From contig JAGBGT010000038.1 of the NCBI GenBank assembly GCA_017935865.1, positions 1-41,594 on the forward strand: a stretch of 41,594 nucleotides of DNA, read 5' to 3'. Shown in pieces: positions 14,063 through 22,030 of the stretch. The notes under the pieces are model-generated. The model was not told where the DNA came from. It ran no database searches and worked only from the letters and a program-made list of their open reading frames with translations. The translations under genes were made by a program, and so were the position numbers. Every line of letters starts with the position of its first letter. Positions within the stretch are counted from its first letter, which is position 1. Origin of the DNA: Ruminococcus sp. (GTDB lineage Bacteria; Bacillota; Clostridia; Oscillospirales; Ruminococcaceae).

Positions 14063-16438
14063 TCATTCAGCTTTAAAAGCGTTCTTCAGGAAATTATACA
14101 TCAGGGGATTTACGCAGCTCTGATCGTGACCGCCGCCCTGTATCTCCTGCCATATATGGGGCTGACCGTTAGCTGTAAGCGTCTCATGATACTGCTGGGG
14201 GAAAGTGCCGACAACATTATCGTTTGAACCGCCCGTGATCATAAGCAGATACGGGTCATACGCATGATCCTGTATCTTGAACTCGGAGGGCTGCATATTG
14301 CCGGGATGAGTCATGAACGAATCCTGCGCAGGAGTGATTCCGGGAGCCGGACAAGCCGCGCCGATATATCCGAAATACTGAGGACGTGTGATGCCGATGT
14401 ACAGCGACTCCCTGCCGCCCATTGAGAATCCGCAGATACCGGTATTTTCTCTTCCGGTCTTAATTGAATAATGCTCCTCCATGTAAGGCATGAGGCACTC
14501 GATAAGATCCTCTCTGAAAGCGTCGTATTTTGCACATTCCTCGGAGGTGAAGCCCTGACACTGATCGGTATTCTGGCTCGTATACATAGCGCAGCTTACC
14601 AGGATCATTTCCTCAGCCTCGCCGCTTGCCATGAGGTTGCCGCCGATAGTTTTGCAGTAGCCGACCATATCGCTCTCCGAACCGAAAATGCCGTGATTTA
14701 CATAAACGACGGGATATGACTTGCTTGCCGTGTAATTGGGAGGAAGAATAACGACTGCTTTCTTGTTCTTTTTGGCAACAGAAGAGTAGTATTCGATTTT
14801 TTCCTCTCTGCATCCGTTGTTAGCCGAACCCGAAATATTTGCAGGAACGCTGTTTGTTATAGAATTTTTAATGGAATCCATATAAGACTTATCACCAGTA
14901 CTGGGCTGTGAAGCCGGTTTTGTGGTAGTTACCACAGCAGGGGTCGTGGGAGCTGTAGTAACGGCAGGCTGCTGTGGCTGTGGGAATTTATCTATTCCGC
15001 CGAGCACATACTTGGAGAGAAGAACAAGATCGTTGATACTTACAGTGCCGTCGCTGTCAACATCGGCAGCAGCGTTGTTTGACGCGCCTGAGAAAGAGTT
15101 CACGATCGCTTTTCTTTCAAGTATGATGTCGTATGCGTCTATTCGTCCGTCGCCGTTCAGATCGCCGGGAGTTACCTTTCCGGGATCTTGCGTTCCGGAC
15201 GAGGAGGGGATCTTATTTTCGACAGCTCCTACAGCGTCGTCAATAACGAAATCGGTAGTAGTTCCGTCGGTCTCAACATAAAGAATCAGGTTGGACGCGC
15301 CCTCTGGGATAGTAAAGCTGGGGTTTGAAAGCGTTACCCATTCGCCCTTTGCTCCTGCTGCGGAGGCGATATTGAGGTACTGATCTTCGCCGTCAACGGT
15401 ACACTGGAGAGTGAGCTTGAAATTCTCCGAGGCTGTTGAATCCTGCTTGGCCTTAACGCTAAATCCGTAGTTCTTTCCGGGATTGAAAGCGGCGGTATCG
15501 AGAGAAATGCAGGCGCCGTTCCAGGAATCAGTTCTGCCTGTTACGGAAAGGCAGCCGGAATCCTGCTTTACGGAAGCCGCACCTCTGCCAGCCCAGTTGT
15601 CCGTGCCGTTCTCGAAGGTTGAGTTGAAGAAATAGCCGTTTGCATCCGGCTCGACAGGTTCAACAGGCTTTATCGGCGCTGAACCGTTGTCGCCGTCTCC
15701 GTCGCCGATAACCAGACCGTTTTTGTTGACGACGGCAGAGCCGTTGGACTGATATCCCTCGATGTTAAGAGCGACCTCATACATTTTTCCGCTCATATCG
15801 AGACCGGCTTTTTCCCATGCCTCAAAGTGCTTGGAAATGCTGATGCGTCCGCTGATATTTTTCTTCATGTTATTCATTGCAGGATTATCCCGGCGAACGC
15901 TCCAATACTGATAGAAAGTCTCAGTGCCGTGGATAGACGGCTGATTATTTCTCACCGTTCTATAGATATCGTAGGTATTGCCGTTTGCCTCGACCGTACC
16001 AAGGGAATCGGCGCTTCCGGGTGGTCTCCAGCTTCCCCAGGCTTCGACGATGTAGTATTCAACGGTAGGGTATTCGCCGCTGCCGTTCTCTGTCCAGCCG
16101 TAGATGCACATATATGAATTGCCCTTTGGCTCGTAGTCTACGTCATAGTCGATGTACATACCGTTGTACGCCTTGTAATCTTTTGTAGAGCCTAATTTGT
16201 TTCCTGTACGGAAAAGGCAGTTTTCGATGCCGCTCCAACTGCACGAAAATGTGCCGTTGCTGCCGACATCCATACTTGCGCTGCCTATACCGTCCTGATT
16301 CCACAGCTCATAGTCGTAGCCGTCCTTAGTGCCTGTTTCCTGATAGGCGTTGGCGCTTGGAATGGCTGGGAGACACGACAGGCACAGCGCTAATCCGACG
16401 ATGCCGCTGACAGCTTTTCTGAATAATTTATTATTCAT
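14063..16438 (-). CDS. Cellulosomal GH11 xylanase-CBM22-dockerin-CE1 esterase
   Basis: 791 residues, secreted. Signal peptide 1-31. GH11 domain about 35-245 with nucleophile Glu127 in VEYYIVEAWG and acid/base Glu227 in IEGYQSNGS. CBM22 xylan-binding module about 264-410 (GYFFNSTFENGTDNWAGRG). Type I dockerin about 423-485 with two calcium repeats (GDLNGDGRIDAYD and ADVDSDGTVSIND). Pro/Thr linker about 488-520. CE1 esterase about 535-791 with Ser672 in GFSMGG and His771 in GGGHDQS. It cuts the xylan backbone and removes acetyl or feruloyl groups while held in a cellulosome through cohesin binding. The ribosome site is AGAGGGAAT. The layout matches multi-domain xylanases of R. flavefaciens and R. 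albus. Which ester is cleaved is not decidable here. Confidence 0.95.
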   Translation of the reverse strand: MNNKLFRKAVSGIVGLALCLSCLPAIPSANAYQETGTKDGYDYELWNQDGIGSASMDVGSNGTFSCSWSGIENCLFRTGNKLGSTKDYKAYNGMYIDYDVDYEPKGNSYMCIYGWTENGSGEYPTVEYYIVEAWGSWRPPGSADSLGTVEANGNTYDIYRTVRNNQPSIHGTETFYQYWSVRRDNPAMNNMKKNISGRISISKHFEAWEKAGLDMSGKMYEVALNIEGYQSNGSAVVNKNGLVIGDGDGDNGSAPIKPVEPVEPDANGYFFNSTFENGTDNWAGRGAASVKQDSGCLSVTGRTDSWNGACISLDTAAFNPGKNYGFSVKAKQDSTASENFKLTLQCTVDGEDQYLNIASAAGAKGEWVTLSNPSFTIPEGASNLILYVETDGTTTDFVIDDAVGAVENKIPSSSGTQDPGKVTPGDLNGDGRIDAYDIILERKAIVNSFSGASNNAAADVDSDGTVSINDLVLLSKYVLGGIDKFPQPQQPAVTTAPTTPAVVTTTKPASQPSTGDKSYMDSIKNSITNSVPANISGSANNGCREEKIEYYSSVAKKNKKAVVILPPNYTASKSYPVVYVNHGIFGSESDMVGYCKTIGGNLMASGEAEEMILVSCAMYTSQNTDQCQGFTSEECAKYDAFREDLIECLMPYMEEHYSIKTGRENTGICGFSMGGRESLYIGITRPQYFGYIGAACPAPGITPAQDSFMTHPGNMQPSEFKIQDHAYDPYLLMITGGSNDNVVGTFPQQYHETLTANGQPHIWQEIQGGGHDQSCVNPLMYNFLKNAFKAE

Positions 16439-16463
16439 CCGTTATTCCCTCTCTCTTTTTTCA

Positions 16464-16516
16464 CATTCATGCAGTATCGCATATGAATGCAGACTATTAA
16501 GACAATGTATCTTAAT
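16464..16516. promoter_or_regulatory. Paired inverted repeats upstream of the xylanase
   Basis: CATTCAT/ATGAATG (16464-16470, 16483-16489) and ATTAAGA/TCTTAAT (16496-16502, 16510-16516) lie 26-80 bases before the start. Either could be a regulator site for xylan control. No clean -35/-10 pair is visible. Confidence 0.4.
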
Positions 16517-16624
16517 TCAATAATATCACTAATTCTAAAAAATTCCAAGTCGTTTCTTGCGGTGTTTATTTAGCTTTATCAAAATTTGCGGAATCATGGC
16601 TTGTTTTTTGTCCTGGCGAGTATA

Positions 16625-16646
16625 TTCGGATCTTTATTTATCCGAA
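16625..16646. promoter_or_regulatory. TTCGGAT inverted repeat
   Basis: TTCGGAT and ATCCGAA separated by eight bases, just upstream of the ogt promoter. Candidate operator for either divergent gene. Confidence 0.35.
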
Positions 16647-16668
16647 ATAGAATTGTTGTGAGGTATGA

Positions 16669-16697
16669 TTGACTCTTTACTGCGGATAGTATATAAT
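16669..16697 (+). promoter_or_regulatory. Promoter of the alkyltransferase gene
   Basis: TTGACT (16669-16674), 17-bp spacer, TATAAT (16692-16697). Confidence 0.8.
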
Positions 16698-16732
16698 ATT
16701 GGTATCACAAAAACAGAATTTTGGAGGACAAT

Positions 16733-17233
16733 ATGGACTATATTTTTCATTACGCATCTCCGCTTGGGAAAATCACCCTGGCAAGCGATGGCGAGGCTCT
16801 TGTGGGCTTGTGGTTTGAGGGTCAGAAATATTTTGCCGATACGCTCAGCCCTGAGCATACGGAGTCTGAGCTTCCGGTGTTTGCGCAGACGGCAAAATGG
16901 CTCGATATATATTTCAGCGGAAAAGCTCCCGATTTCATTCCTCCGCTGAGACTGCGGCTGACGGAGTTCCGCCGGGCTGTCTGCGAGATAATGCTCACTA
17001 TTCCCTACGGGCAGACCATGACTTACGGCGAGATCGCAGATATCATCGCAAAGCAGAAAAATCTGTCAGGGATGTACGCCCAGGCTGTCGGCAATGCTGT
17101 CGGGCACAACCCGATCTCTATAATCATACCCTGCCACAGAGTTATCGGCGCAAACGGCAGCCTGACGGGATATGCAGGGGGTCTTGATAAGAAGATCAGG
17201 TTGTTGGAGCTTGAAAACGTAATAAAAAAATAG
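16733..17233 (+). CDS. ogt: Methylated-DNA-protein-cysteine methyltransferase
   Basis: 166 residues from ATG 16733 after GGAGG; an in-frame TTG at 16721 overlaps that ribosome site. The N-terminal ribonuclease-H-like part (SPLGKITLASDGEALVGLWFEGQ) leads to the DNA-binding core PYGQTMTYGEIA, AVGNAVGHNPISIIIPCHRV with acceptor Cys134, and the final GLDKKIRLLELE. It transfers alkyl groups from O6-alkylguanine to itself in a suicide reaction. It stands alone with its own promoter and is divergent from the xylanase and convergent with the SGNH esterase. Confidence 0.95.
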   Translation: MDYIFHYASPLGKITLASDGEALVGLWFEGQKYFADTLSPEHTESELPVFAQTAKWLDIYFSGKAPDFIPPLRLRLTEFRRAVCEIMLTIPYGQTMTYGEIADIIAKQKNLSGMYAQAVGNAVGHNPISIIIPCHRVIGANGSLTGYAGGLDKKIRLLELENVIKK

Positions 17234-17240
17234 AGGATCC

Positions 17241-17276
17241 TCCCTTTTTTGAAAGGGGAAGATTTCTCTCTTTTTT
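17241..17276 (+). terminator. Probable terminator of ogt
   Basis: TCCCTTTT/GAAAGGGGA hairpin with TTG loop, followed a little later by CTTTTTT. The distance to the T-run makes it moderate. Confidence 0.5.
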
Positions 17277-17296
17277 GTATGTATTCGTTTGGAAAA

Positions 17297-17333
17297 CTGA
17301 AATATTTTCATCGCCGCGAAAGAAATAAACCGG
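17297..17333 (+). repeat. CTGAAA...AAACCGG leader module, copy 1
   Basis: Closely matches 38630-38666 and 31801-31836, ending GAAAGAAATAAACCGG in each. It precedes a hairpin module in every case. Confidence 0.8.
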
Positions 17334-17341
17334 AAATTTTA

Positions 17342-17549
17342 GGGGACGCTCTCTCTTGCAGAGCGTCCCCTCTTTTCCAACAGTCCACCGGACTGTTGGA
17401 AAATTCACCCCTTGCAGAGCGCCTAAAGGCTGCATCGACCTGCGGTCGATATGGGACTCTGTCCCATGCCCTGCCAGAGGCGCTGCCTCTGGACTCTGCC
17501 AAAGGGACATTGTCCCTTTGGAAACCCGGTTTTGTCGACCTGCGGTCGA
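17342..17549 (+). repeat. Triloop hairpin array R1
   Basis: Back-to-back perfect hairpins: GGGGACGCTCT/AGAGCGTCCCC (17342-17370); TCCAACAGTCC, ACC, GGACTGTTGGA (17376-17400); ATCGACC, TGC, GGTCGAT (17434-17450); ATGGGAC, TCT, GTCCCAT (17451-17467); CCAGAGGC, GCT, GCCTCTGG (17474-17492); CCAAAGGGAC, ATT, GTCCCTTTGG (17499-17521); TCGACC, TGC, GGTCGA (17535-17549). All but the first have three-base loops. It fills the gap between two convergent genes. Confidence 0.88.
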
Positions 17550-17600
17550 TTGGGGAATGCCTGGGTCTGAAAATGAGAATTTGCAGTTCTGAGAGCCTGT

Positions 17601-18995
17601 TCAGCTTATCTCCGGCAGCCCTGCCAGTACATGAGCGTCAAGCTTCTGTACCGCCAGTGCGTCCAGCGCGGTGATGCCGCTTCCGGGTTCATAGCAGTCA
17701 GAGTTTTTCATGCCCTGCTCAGTAAGCTGATACTTGTCGCCGTTGCCGATATACTGGAGTATTTTTGTGGCGTCCGCAATATCGACCAAGCCGTCCTCGT
17801 TGGCATCGCCGTAGACGATATCCTCCGCGGCTATAGTTGTAGTTGTCGTCGTCGTTACAGTTGTTCCGGGAGCTGTAGTTCCGGGGGCAGCCTCGGCGGT
17901 GTAGACCCTCTCGTACATGGTCTTAGCCCATGTCTCACGCATCGCTGCATAGCCCACATCGGAGGGGTGTACGCCGTCTCCGCTGAGATAATCCGGATTC
18001 TCCTCAAACATCGCCTGGAAGTCGGGACCCTGCACCAGCCTGTCGCCGTATTCCTCATACAGCTCGTCGATGACAGCGTTGTACAGCGGAACGTTGTTCA
18101 TGACGTCGGGGTTGGTGGAAGCCGGGATCTTCGGCAGCACAGGGATCTTTCCTGCGGCAAGCACCTCGTCGATCATGGACTTTGTGTTTGCCCGGTATAC
18201 CCCGGTGCCATTGGGATTTCCCCAGCAGTCGTTTGTTCCGTAGGCGATGCTGACATATTTTGCCTGAGAGGTCGACAGCCAGCGTTTGATGTTCGCATTT
18301 CCGTCGCTGCTCGTGATTCCGCCGATACCACCGTTTTCCTGGATCGGGAAGTAGCGGTCGTCGAGCATATTGATGTGGGTGGCGAAGCCTGTGCCGTAGC
18401 AGTTATTCATGCCGCCGGCGGTAATGGAATCTCCCAGGAAAAGCCAACTGTCGGAGATGCCGTTGGAGACCGTGTGAACGTCGAAATTAATGCTTGCCTG
18501 AGTTCCGGCAGAGTCGTTCGCCGCGGTGATATTCAGCCGGATCCAGTTGAATTTCTCCATATATACCAGGTGCTGACGGGAACTGAGGGTATTGCCGGAA
18601 ACAGTTTCCGCGACCTCCCAGCCGTCCTCGGGATATTCGCCGCCGGGAGCGGAGTTCACCTCCACGGTGTAGTCCGAGGGTTCCATATTGCGGTTGCGGT
18701 ACATTCCGATATCGTCGTAGGAGGAGGTGTTGTACCAGACGGCAATAACCTGTTTCCGCTGCTCCTCCGGCACGCCCGAAAGGTCATAGGCGATATATCC
18801 CGGCGTGGGCACGAAGCAGAAGGAGAAGTAGTGCTCGTCGTTTGCGGCGGTGGGCTGACCGGAATTGGAATATACCGGCACATTCCTGCTTATCACGGGA
18901 TTCGGCTCGACCTCCGCAAAGGCGGTAAGTGGGCAGAGCGACAGGGTACAGGCGGCTGCGAGGGCGGCAGCGGCTTTTCTGAAAAATTTGTTCAT
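17601..18995 (-). CDS. Secreted SGNH esterase with dockerin
   Basis: 464 residues from ATG 18995, spaced nine bases from GAGAGG; the ATG at 19004 directly abuts that ribosome site. Signal peptide ends near AFAEVEP. A beta-rich N-terminal domain (about 35-180) is followed by an SGNH hydrolase with block I FLGDSITAGG (Ser190), GTNDCW in block III, and DGVHPSD with Asp340/His343. A Thr-rich linker and a C-terminal dockerin (YGDANEDGLVDIADATKILQYIG and SGITALDALAVQKL) complete it; the second calcium loop is degenerate. CE2/CE3-type SGNH enzymes deacetylate xylan, so it probably acts with the upstream xylanase in the cellulosome. The promoter lies in the 132-bp sequence duplicated by the IS. Confidence 0.9.
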   Translation of the reverse strand: MNKFFRKAAAALAAACTLSLCPLTAFAEVEPNPVISRNVPVYSNSGQPTAANDEHYFSFCFVPTPGYIAYDLSGVPEEQRKQVIAVWYNTSSYDDIGMYRNRNMEPSDYTVEVNSAPGGEYPEDGWEVAETVSGNTLSSRQHLVYMEKFNWIRLNITAANDSAGTQASINFDVHTVSNGISDSWLFLGDSITAGGMNNCYGTGFATHINMLDDRYFPIQENGGIGGITSSDGNANIKRWLSTSQAKYVSIAYGTNDCWGNPNGTGVYRANTKSMIDEVLAAGKIPVLPKIPASTNPDVMNNVPLYNAVIDELYEEYGDRLVQGPDFQAMFEENPDYLSGDGVHPSDVGYAAMRETWAKTMYERVYTAEAAPGTTAPGTTVTTTTTTTIAAEDIVYGDANEDGLVDIADATKILQYIGNGDKYQLTEQGMKNSDCYEPGSGITALDALAVQKLDAHVLAGLPEIS

Positions 18996-19126
18996 AAGAT
19001 TCATCCTCTCATTTTTAGGTAACGTTTAACGGGTATCTGCTGTTATAATTATAGCATCTTCCATGAAAAATTGCAACAAAAACTCCGGAAAATCCGCCTT
19101 GATTTTTCTGCGGAGTTGTGGTATAA
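18995..19126. repeat. 132-bp target-site duplication, left copy
   Basis: Appears identical to 21220-21351. It contains the complete SGNH-gene promoter; the pth promoter in this copy is broken after TATAA by the IS end. Confidence 0.9.
19050..19080 (-). promoter_or_regulatory. SGNH esterase promoter
   Basis: Minus strand: TTGCAA, 17-bp spacer, TATAAT preceded by TGC (extended -10). It lies within the duplicated sequence. Confidence 0.75.
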
Positions 19127-21219
19127 CCCGAGTTTGCCACTTAAAAAGGAAAAAGAGCGTGCATAAAGCAAGCAAAAATGGCGAAAAAGCGTCAAAAGCG
19201 ACGCAGAATAGACGTATTCAAATTTTGATGAAATAGGACTACATTTATATGGTCAAGTTGATGTTTCTGATTTGAGATTTCAGGTCAGTTTTCCGAAAGA
19301 GTTTTGCCGGAATTCTAATATCAAAAGAATCAAGAATCAGCTTTAAATCCTGATCATCGAGATCAATAAAACGATACAAATCATCCGCAAGGAGCTCAAC
19401 TTTCCATTTGTTTAAGGCTTTCTGGATACGATATGCAGGAAGCCCCATAGACCAAAGTGTAATATCATCCGACTTCGGTACAAGACCGCTGTGGCATATC
19501 TTACACTGAATCATACGGATCATAGTAAGTGCAATCAGACAAATCAGCAGATGTGCTTCGATATGTTCCCGTGTACGAAGATAAACAGGTCGTGTTTCAA
19601 GATCACTTTTCATGACACGGAACTGATCTTCAATTCTGGTTAGTCCATGATATTTCTCGATGGCTTCCAAAGGCGGCATATTGATTTCAGAGGTGATAAT
19701 CTGATAGTATCCAAAATGAGATTTGAATTCTTCAAGTTTTTCTTTATCCAATAATGCCTTTAATTTTGATGCTGCAATTACTTCGCCTGTTTCAGAATTG
19801 AAAAAATCGGATTTAAAAAATGGACGCAGCATCCTTGCCTGCATATCTGTAATTCTGAATCCTTTCGGATTTTTCAGAATTTTCTCAAGCGTTTCAAGAA
19901 ATCTTGCATTTTCGTGCAGATCACGCTCGTAAAAATTACGGCTCCAGTAAACGATTACATTTTCTGTGAGTGTTCTTTTTTTACCATTTGCATCTTTTAC
20001 AGTACGCTTCATAATGCGTGATTTGTATTTAAAATCCTTACTTACTTCGACAAAATCAGCATTGGAATATGCCCATTCCTGTTCTGCTTTAGTACTTTTG
20101 AGCAGACTTTTTGCAAGGATATATCCGTTGTTCTGATCAAGCAGATGAAATGCATTCTGATAATTGCACATTCCTCTGTCGGCGACCATGATAAATCTTG
20201 CATATTCAAGTCCGTCAATGCTCTTTGAAATAGCAGGCTTGAATGTGTTTGCATCCAAAGTGTTTCCCGGAAAAGATTCTATAGAAATAGGGAGTCCCTG
20301 GTCGTCCATAAACAAGCCCATCTGAACGATCGGCTGCTTTCGGTTTTCTTTGCTGACGCCCATTTTTCGAATGCCTCTTTCAATCACGTTTCCTTCTTCG
20401 TCAAGAATATCCTCATCCGGATCTTCGATCTCGAAAAAGAAATTTGTGACATCATAGAATATGATCTCAGGATTTCTGTGCCATTTTTTCACAAGTGCAG
20501 TGTTCATTCGACGAATGATTTTTTCTTTGTTTTCATAGATGAAATCCAGCGTATCATAAACATTGTACTTATTGAAATTTTTCAGCAGCGGCGTATAATA
20601 ATCATCATTCTGTTCCAGTGTTGCCATTTTGGAATCAGGGTTCAGTATTCTTCCGTAAACAAGCAGACGAACGAAATTCAGCACATCATATTGTATCTTT
20701 GAGAATCCCTTGTATGAACGGAAGAAATCCTCCAGACCAAGTTCATCAAACAATTTATTCAGAAATACATGAGAATAGAGCCGAGGATGACCGACACACT
20801 CTGGATCACCCTCCTGCAAACGGATGCTGTATTTTTCAATCGGAGGTTTCTTTCCCGTATATCCTGTAAGTTCCGGAATCAGCGGGTTACCAAGTCTGAA
20901 TGATTCACGCAGTCTTTCAAGATAATCCGGCTGCCCATCATCAAATTTTGATAGTGGTCCAATGTTGCTGATCGTTCTTTTACGAATTGCAACTTTTCCC
21001 TCTGCTGTCTTGGTACGATAGCTTTCTCTGAGCCGAATGTATTCTGTTCCATTGTTTTTGAATATATCGATATACACAACTATCCCTCCTAATAGGTCTT
21101 ATAGGTCTACTTTATATTATATAATATGTCGGGGGATTTGTCAATAGATAATCACCTGTTTTTCGCCGTTTTTATAAATTTTTTTCTGGCTTTTTGAACG
21201 ATTAAGTGGCAAAGTCGGG
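19127..21219 (-). mobile_element. IS1634-family insertion sequence, 2093 bp
   Basis: Ends are 18-bp inverted repeats with one mismatch (CCCGAGTTTGCCACTTAA at 19127-19144; complement of CCCGACTTTGCCACTTAA at 21202-21219). One 610-aa DDE transposase fills it. It is flanked by 132-bp direct repeats. The IS1634 family is known for long, variable target duplications, which supports the assignment. Confidence 0.92.
19245..21077 (-). CDS. IS1634-family DDE transposase
   Basis: 610 residues starting at a GTG (21077) with AGGAGG. The N-terminal region has KRTISNIGPL and GNPLIPELTGY. The IS4-superfamily catalytic core has Asp209 in FYDVTNFFFE, Asp300 in VADRGMCNYQ and Glu483 in the Y-x2-R-x-E motif of YHGLTRIEDQFRVMKSDL. 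A helix-rich C-terminus ends in FRKTDLKSQIR. All three acidic residues are present and the frame is unbroken, so the element is probably active. A terminator-like signal was not found; transcription would run toward the SGNH gene's upstream region. Confidence 0.94.
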   Translation of the reverse strand: MYIDIFKNNGTEYIRLRESYRTKTAEGKVAIRKRTISNIGPLSKFDDGQPDYLERLRESFRLGNPLIPELTGYTGKKPPIEKYSIRLQEGDPECVGHPRLYSHVFLNKLFDELGLEDFFRSYKGFSKIQYDVLNFVRLLVYGRILNPDSKMATLEQNDDYYTPLLKNFNKYNVYDTLDFIYENKEKIIRRMNTALVKKWHRNPEIIFYDVTNFFFEIEDPDEDILDEEGNVIERGIRKMGVSKENRKQPIVQMGLFMDDQGLPISIESFPGNTLDANTFKPAISKSIDGLEYARFIMVADRGMCNYQNAFHLLDQNNGYILAKSLLKSTKAEQEWAYSNADFVEVSKDFKYKSRIMKRTVKDANGKKRTLTENVIVYWSRNFYERDLHENARFLETLEKILKNPKGFRITDMQARMLRPFFKSDFFNSETGEVIAASKLKALLDKEKLEEFKSHFGYYQIITSEINMPPLEAIEKYHGLTRIEDQFRVMKSDLETRPVYLRTREHIEAHLLICLIALTMIRMIQCKICHSGLVPKSDDITLWSMGLPAYRIQKALNKWKVELLADDLYRFIDLDDQDLKLILDSFDIRIPAKLFRKTDLKSQIRNINLTI

Positions 21220-21351
21220 TAAGATTCATCCTCTCATTTTTAGGTAACGTTTAACGGGTATCTGCTGTTATAATTATAGCATCTTCCATGAAAAATTGCA
21301 ACAAAAACTCCGGAAAATCCGCCTTGATTTTTCTGCGGAGTTGTGGTATAA
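21220..21351. repeat. 132-bp target-site duplication, right copy
   Basis: Appears identical to 18995-19126. It restores the complete pth promoter and carries a duplicate of the SGNH-gene promoter and start region, which here reads into the IS. Confidence 0.9.
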
Positions 21352-21352
21352 T
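21324..21352 (+). promoter_or_regulatory. pth-mfd promoter
   Basis: TTGATT, 17-bp spacer, TATAAT with TGG before it (extended -10). The last T lies just outside the duplicated sequence. Confidence 0.75.
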
Positions 21353-21395
21353 ATCATCTGAGAAAAATTTACTATGAGAAGAAAGAGGGCAGAAT

Positions 21396-22022
21396 ATGAG
21401 CATTTTCGATGTTTTCGACAGAATATCCAAAAGCTCCGCCGCGCCAAAGGGCAAAACGGAGTACATAATCGTCGGTCTGGGCAATCCAGGGCTGGAGTAC
21501 GAGGGAACACGGCACAACGCCGGTTTTTTTACCGCGGACGTTCTGGCGGCGCAGTTGGGCGAGGACATCAACCGGCTGAAATTCAAGGGCAAGACGGCGG
21601 ATGTCATGATCGGCGAAAAGCGCTGTCTCCTGCTTAAACCCACAACTTACATGAACAACAGCGGCGAGTCCGTCGTACAGGCTCTCGAATACTGCAAGCT
21701 GAGCACCGACCGCCTTATCGTCATATACGACGACATCTCCCTTGAGCCGGGAAAGCTGAGGATACGGAGAAAGGGCAGTCACGGCGGTCATAACGGCATA
21801 CGCAGCATAATCGAGCTGACCGGAAAAGAGGACTTCCAGCGGATAAAAATGGGCGTGGGAAAGAAGCCTCATCCGGACTATGATCTGGCAAAATGGGTGC
21901 TGGGAAAGTTCTCAAAGGAGGACGCGGCGGCTCTGAAAACGGCTGCCGAAAATGCCTGCGATTGCATAAAGCTCATGGTGCAGGGCAAGACCGACGAAGC
22001 CATGAACCGCTTTAATTCATAG
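21396..22022 (+). CDS. pth: Peptidyl-tRNA hydrolase
   Basis: 208 residues. An N-terminal extension of about 21 residues (MSIFDVFDRISKSSAAPKGK) precedes the conserved IIVGLGNPGLEYEGTRHNAGF with catalytic His40; KPTTYMNNSGESV, YDDISLEPGKLRIRRKGSHGGHNGIRSI and RIKMGVGKKP complete the family signature. It releases peptides from peptidyl-tRNA dropped by ribosomes. It is eight bases ahead of mfd, the common Firmicute pth-mfd operon. The ribosome site is AGAAAGAGG. Its promoter survived the IS insertion through the target duplication. Confidence 0.97.
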   Translation: MSIFDVFDRISKSSAAPKGKTEYIIVGLGNPGLEYEGTRHNAGFFTADVLAAQLGEDINRLKFKGKTADVMIGEKRCLLLKPTTYMNNSGESVVQALEYCKLSTDRLIVIYDDISLEPGKLRIRRKGSHGGHNGIRSIIELTGKEDFQRIKMGVGKKPHPDYDLAKWVLGKFSKEDAAALKTAAENACDCIKLMVQGKTDEAMNRFNS

Positions 22023-22030
22023 GAGCTGTT

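Noticed and set aside
17342..17549. CRISPR array or tRNA cluster in the hairpin repeat
   Set aside because: Units differ in sequence and length, there are no regular spacers and no cas genes, and hairpins are too short for tRNA arms.
17631..19022. 463-codon open frame on the plus strand opposite the SGNH esterase
   Set aside because: It is a shadow of the GC-rich antisense strand. The minus-strand protein has a signal peptide, SGNH blocks and dockerin; the plus frame has no recognisable domain or ribosome site.
18995..21351. 132-bp repeats as remnants of two tandem IS copies or an assembly error
   Set aside because: The repeats are host promoter sequence rather than IS sequence and abut intact inverted repeats exactly, as expected for a target duplication; the IS1634 family is known for long ones.
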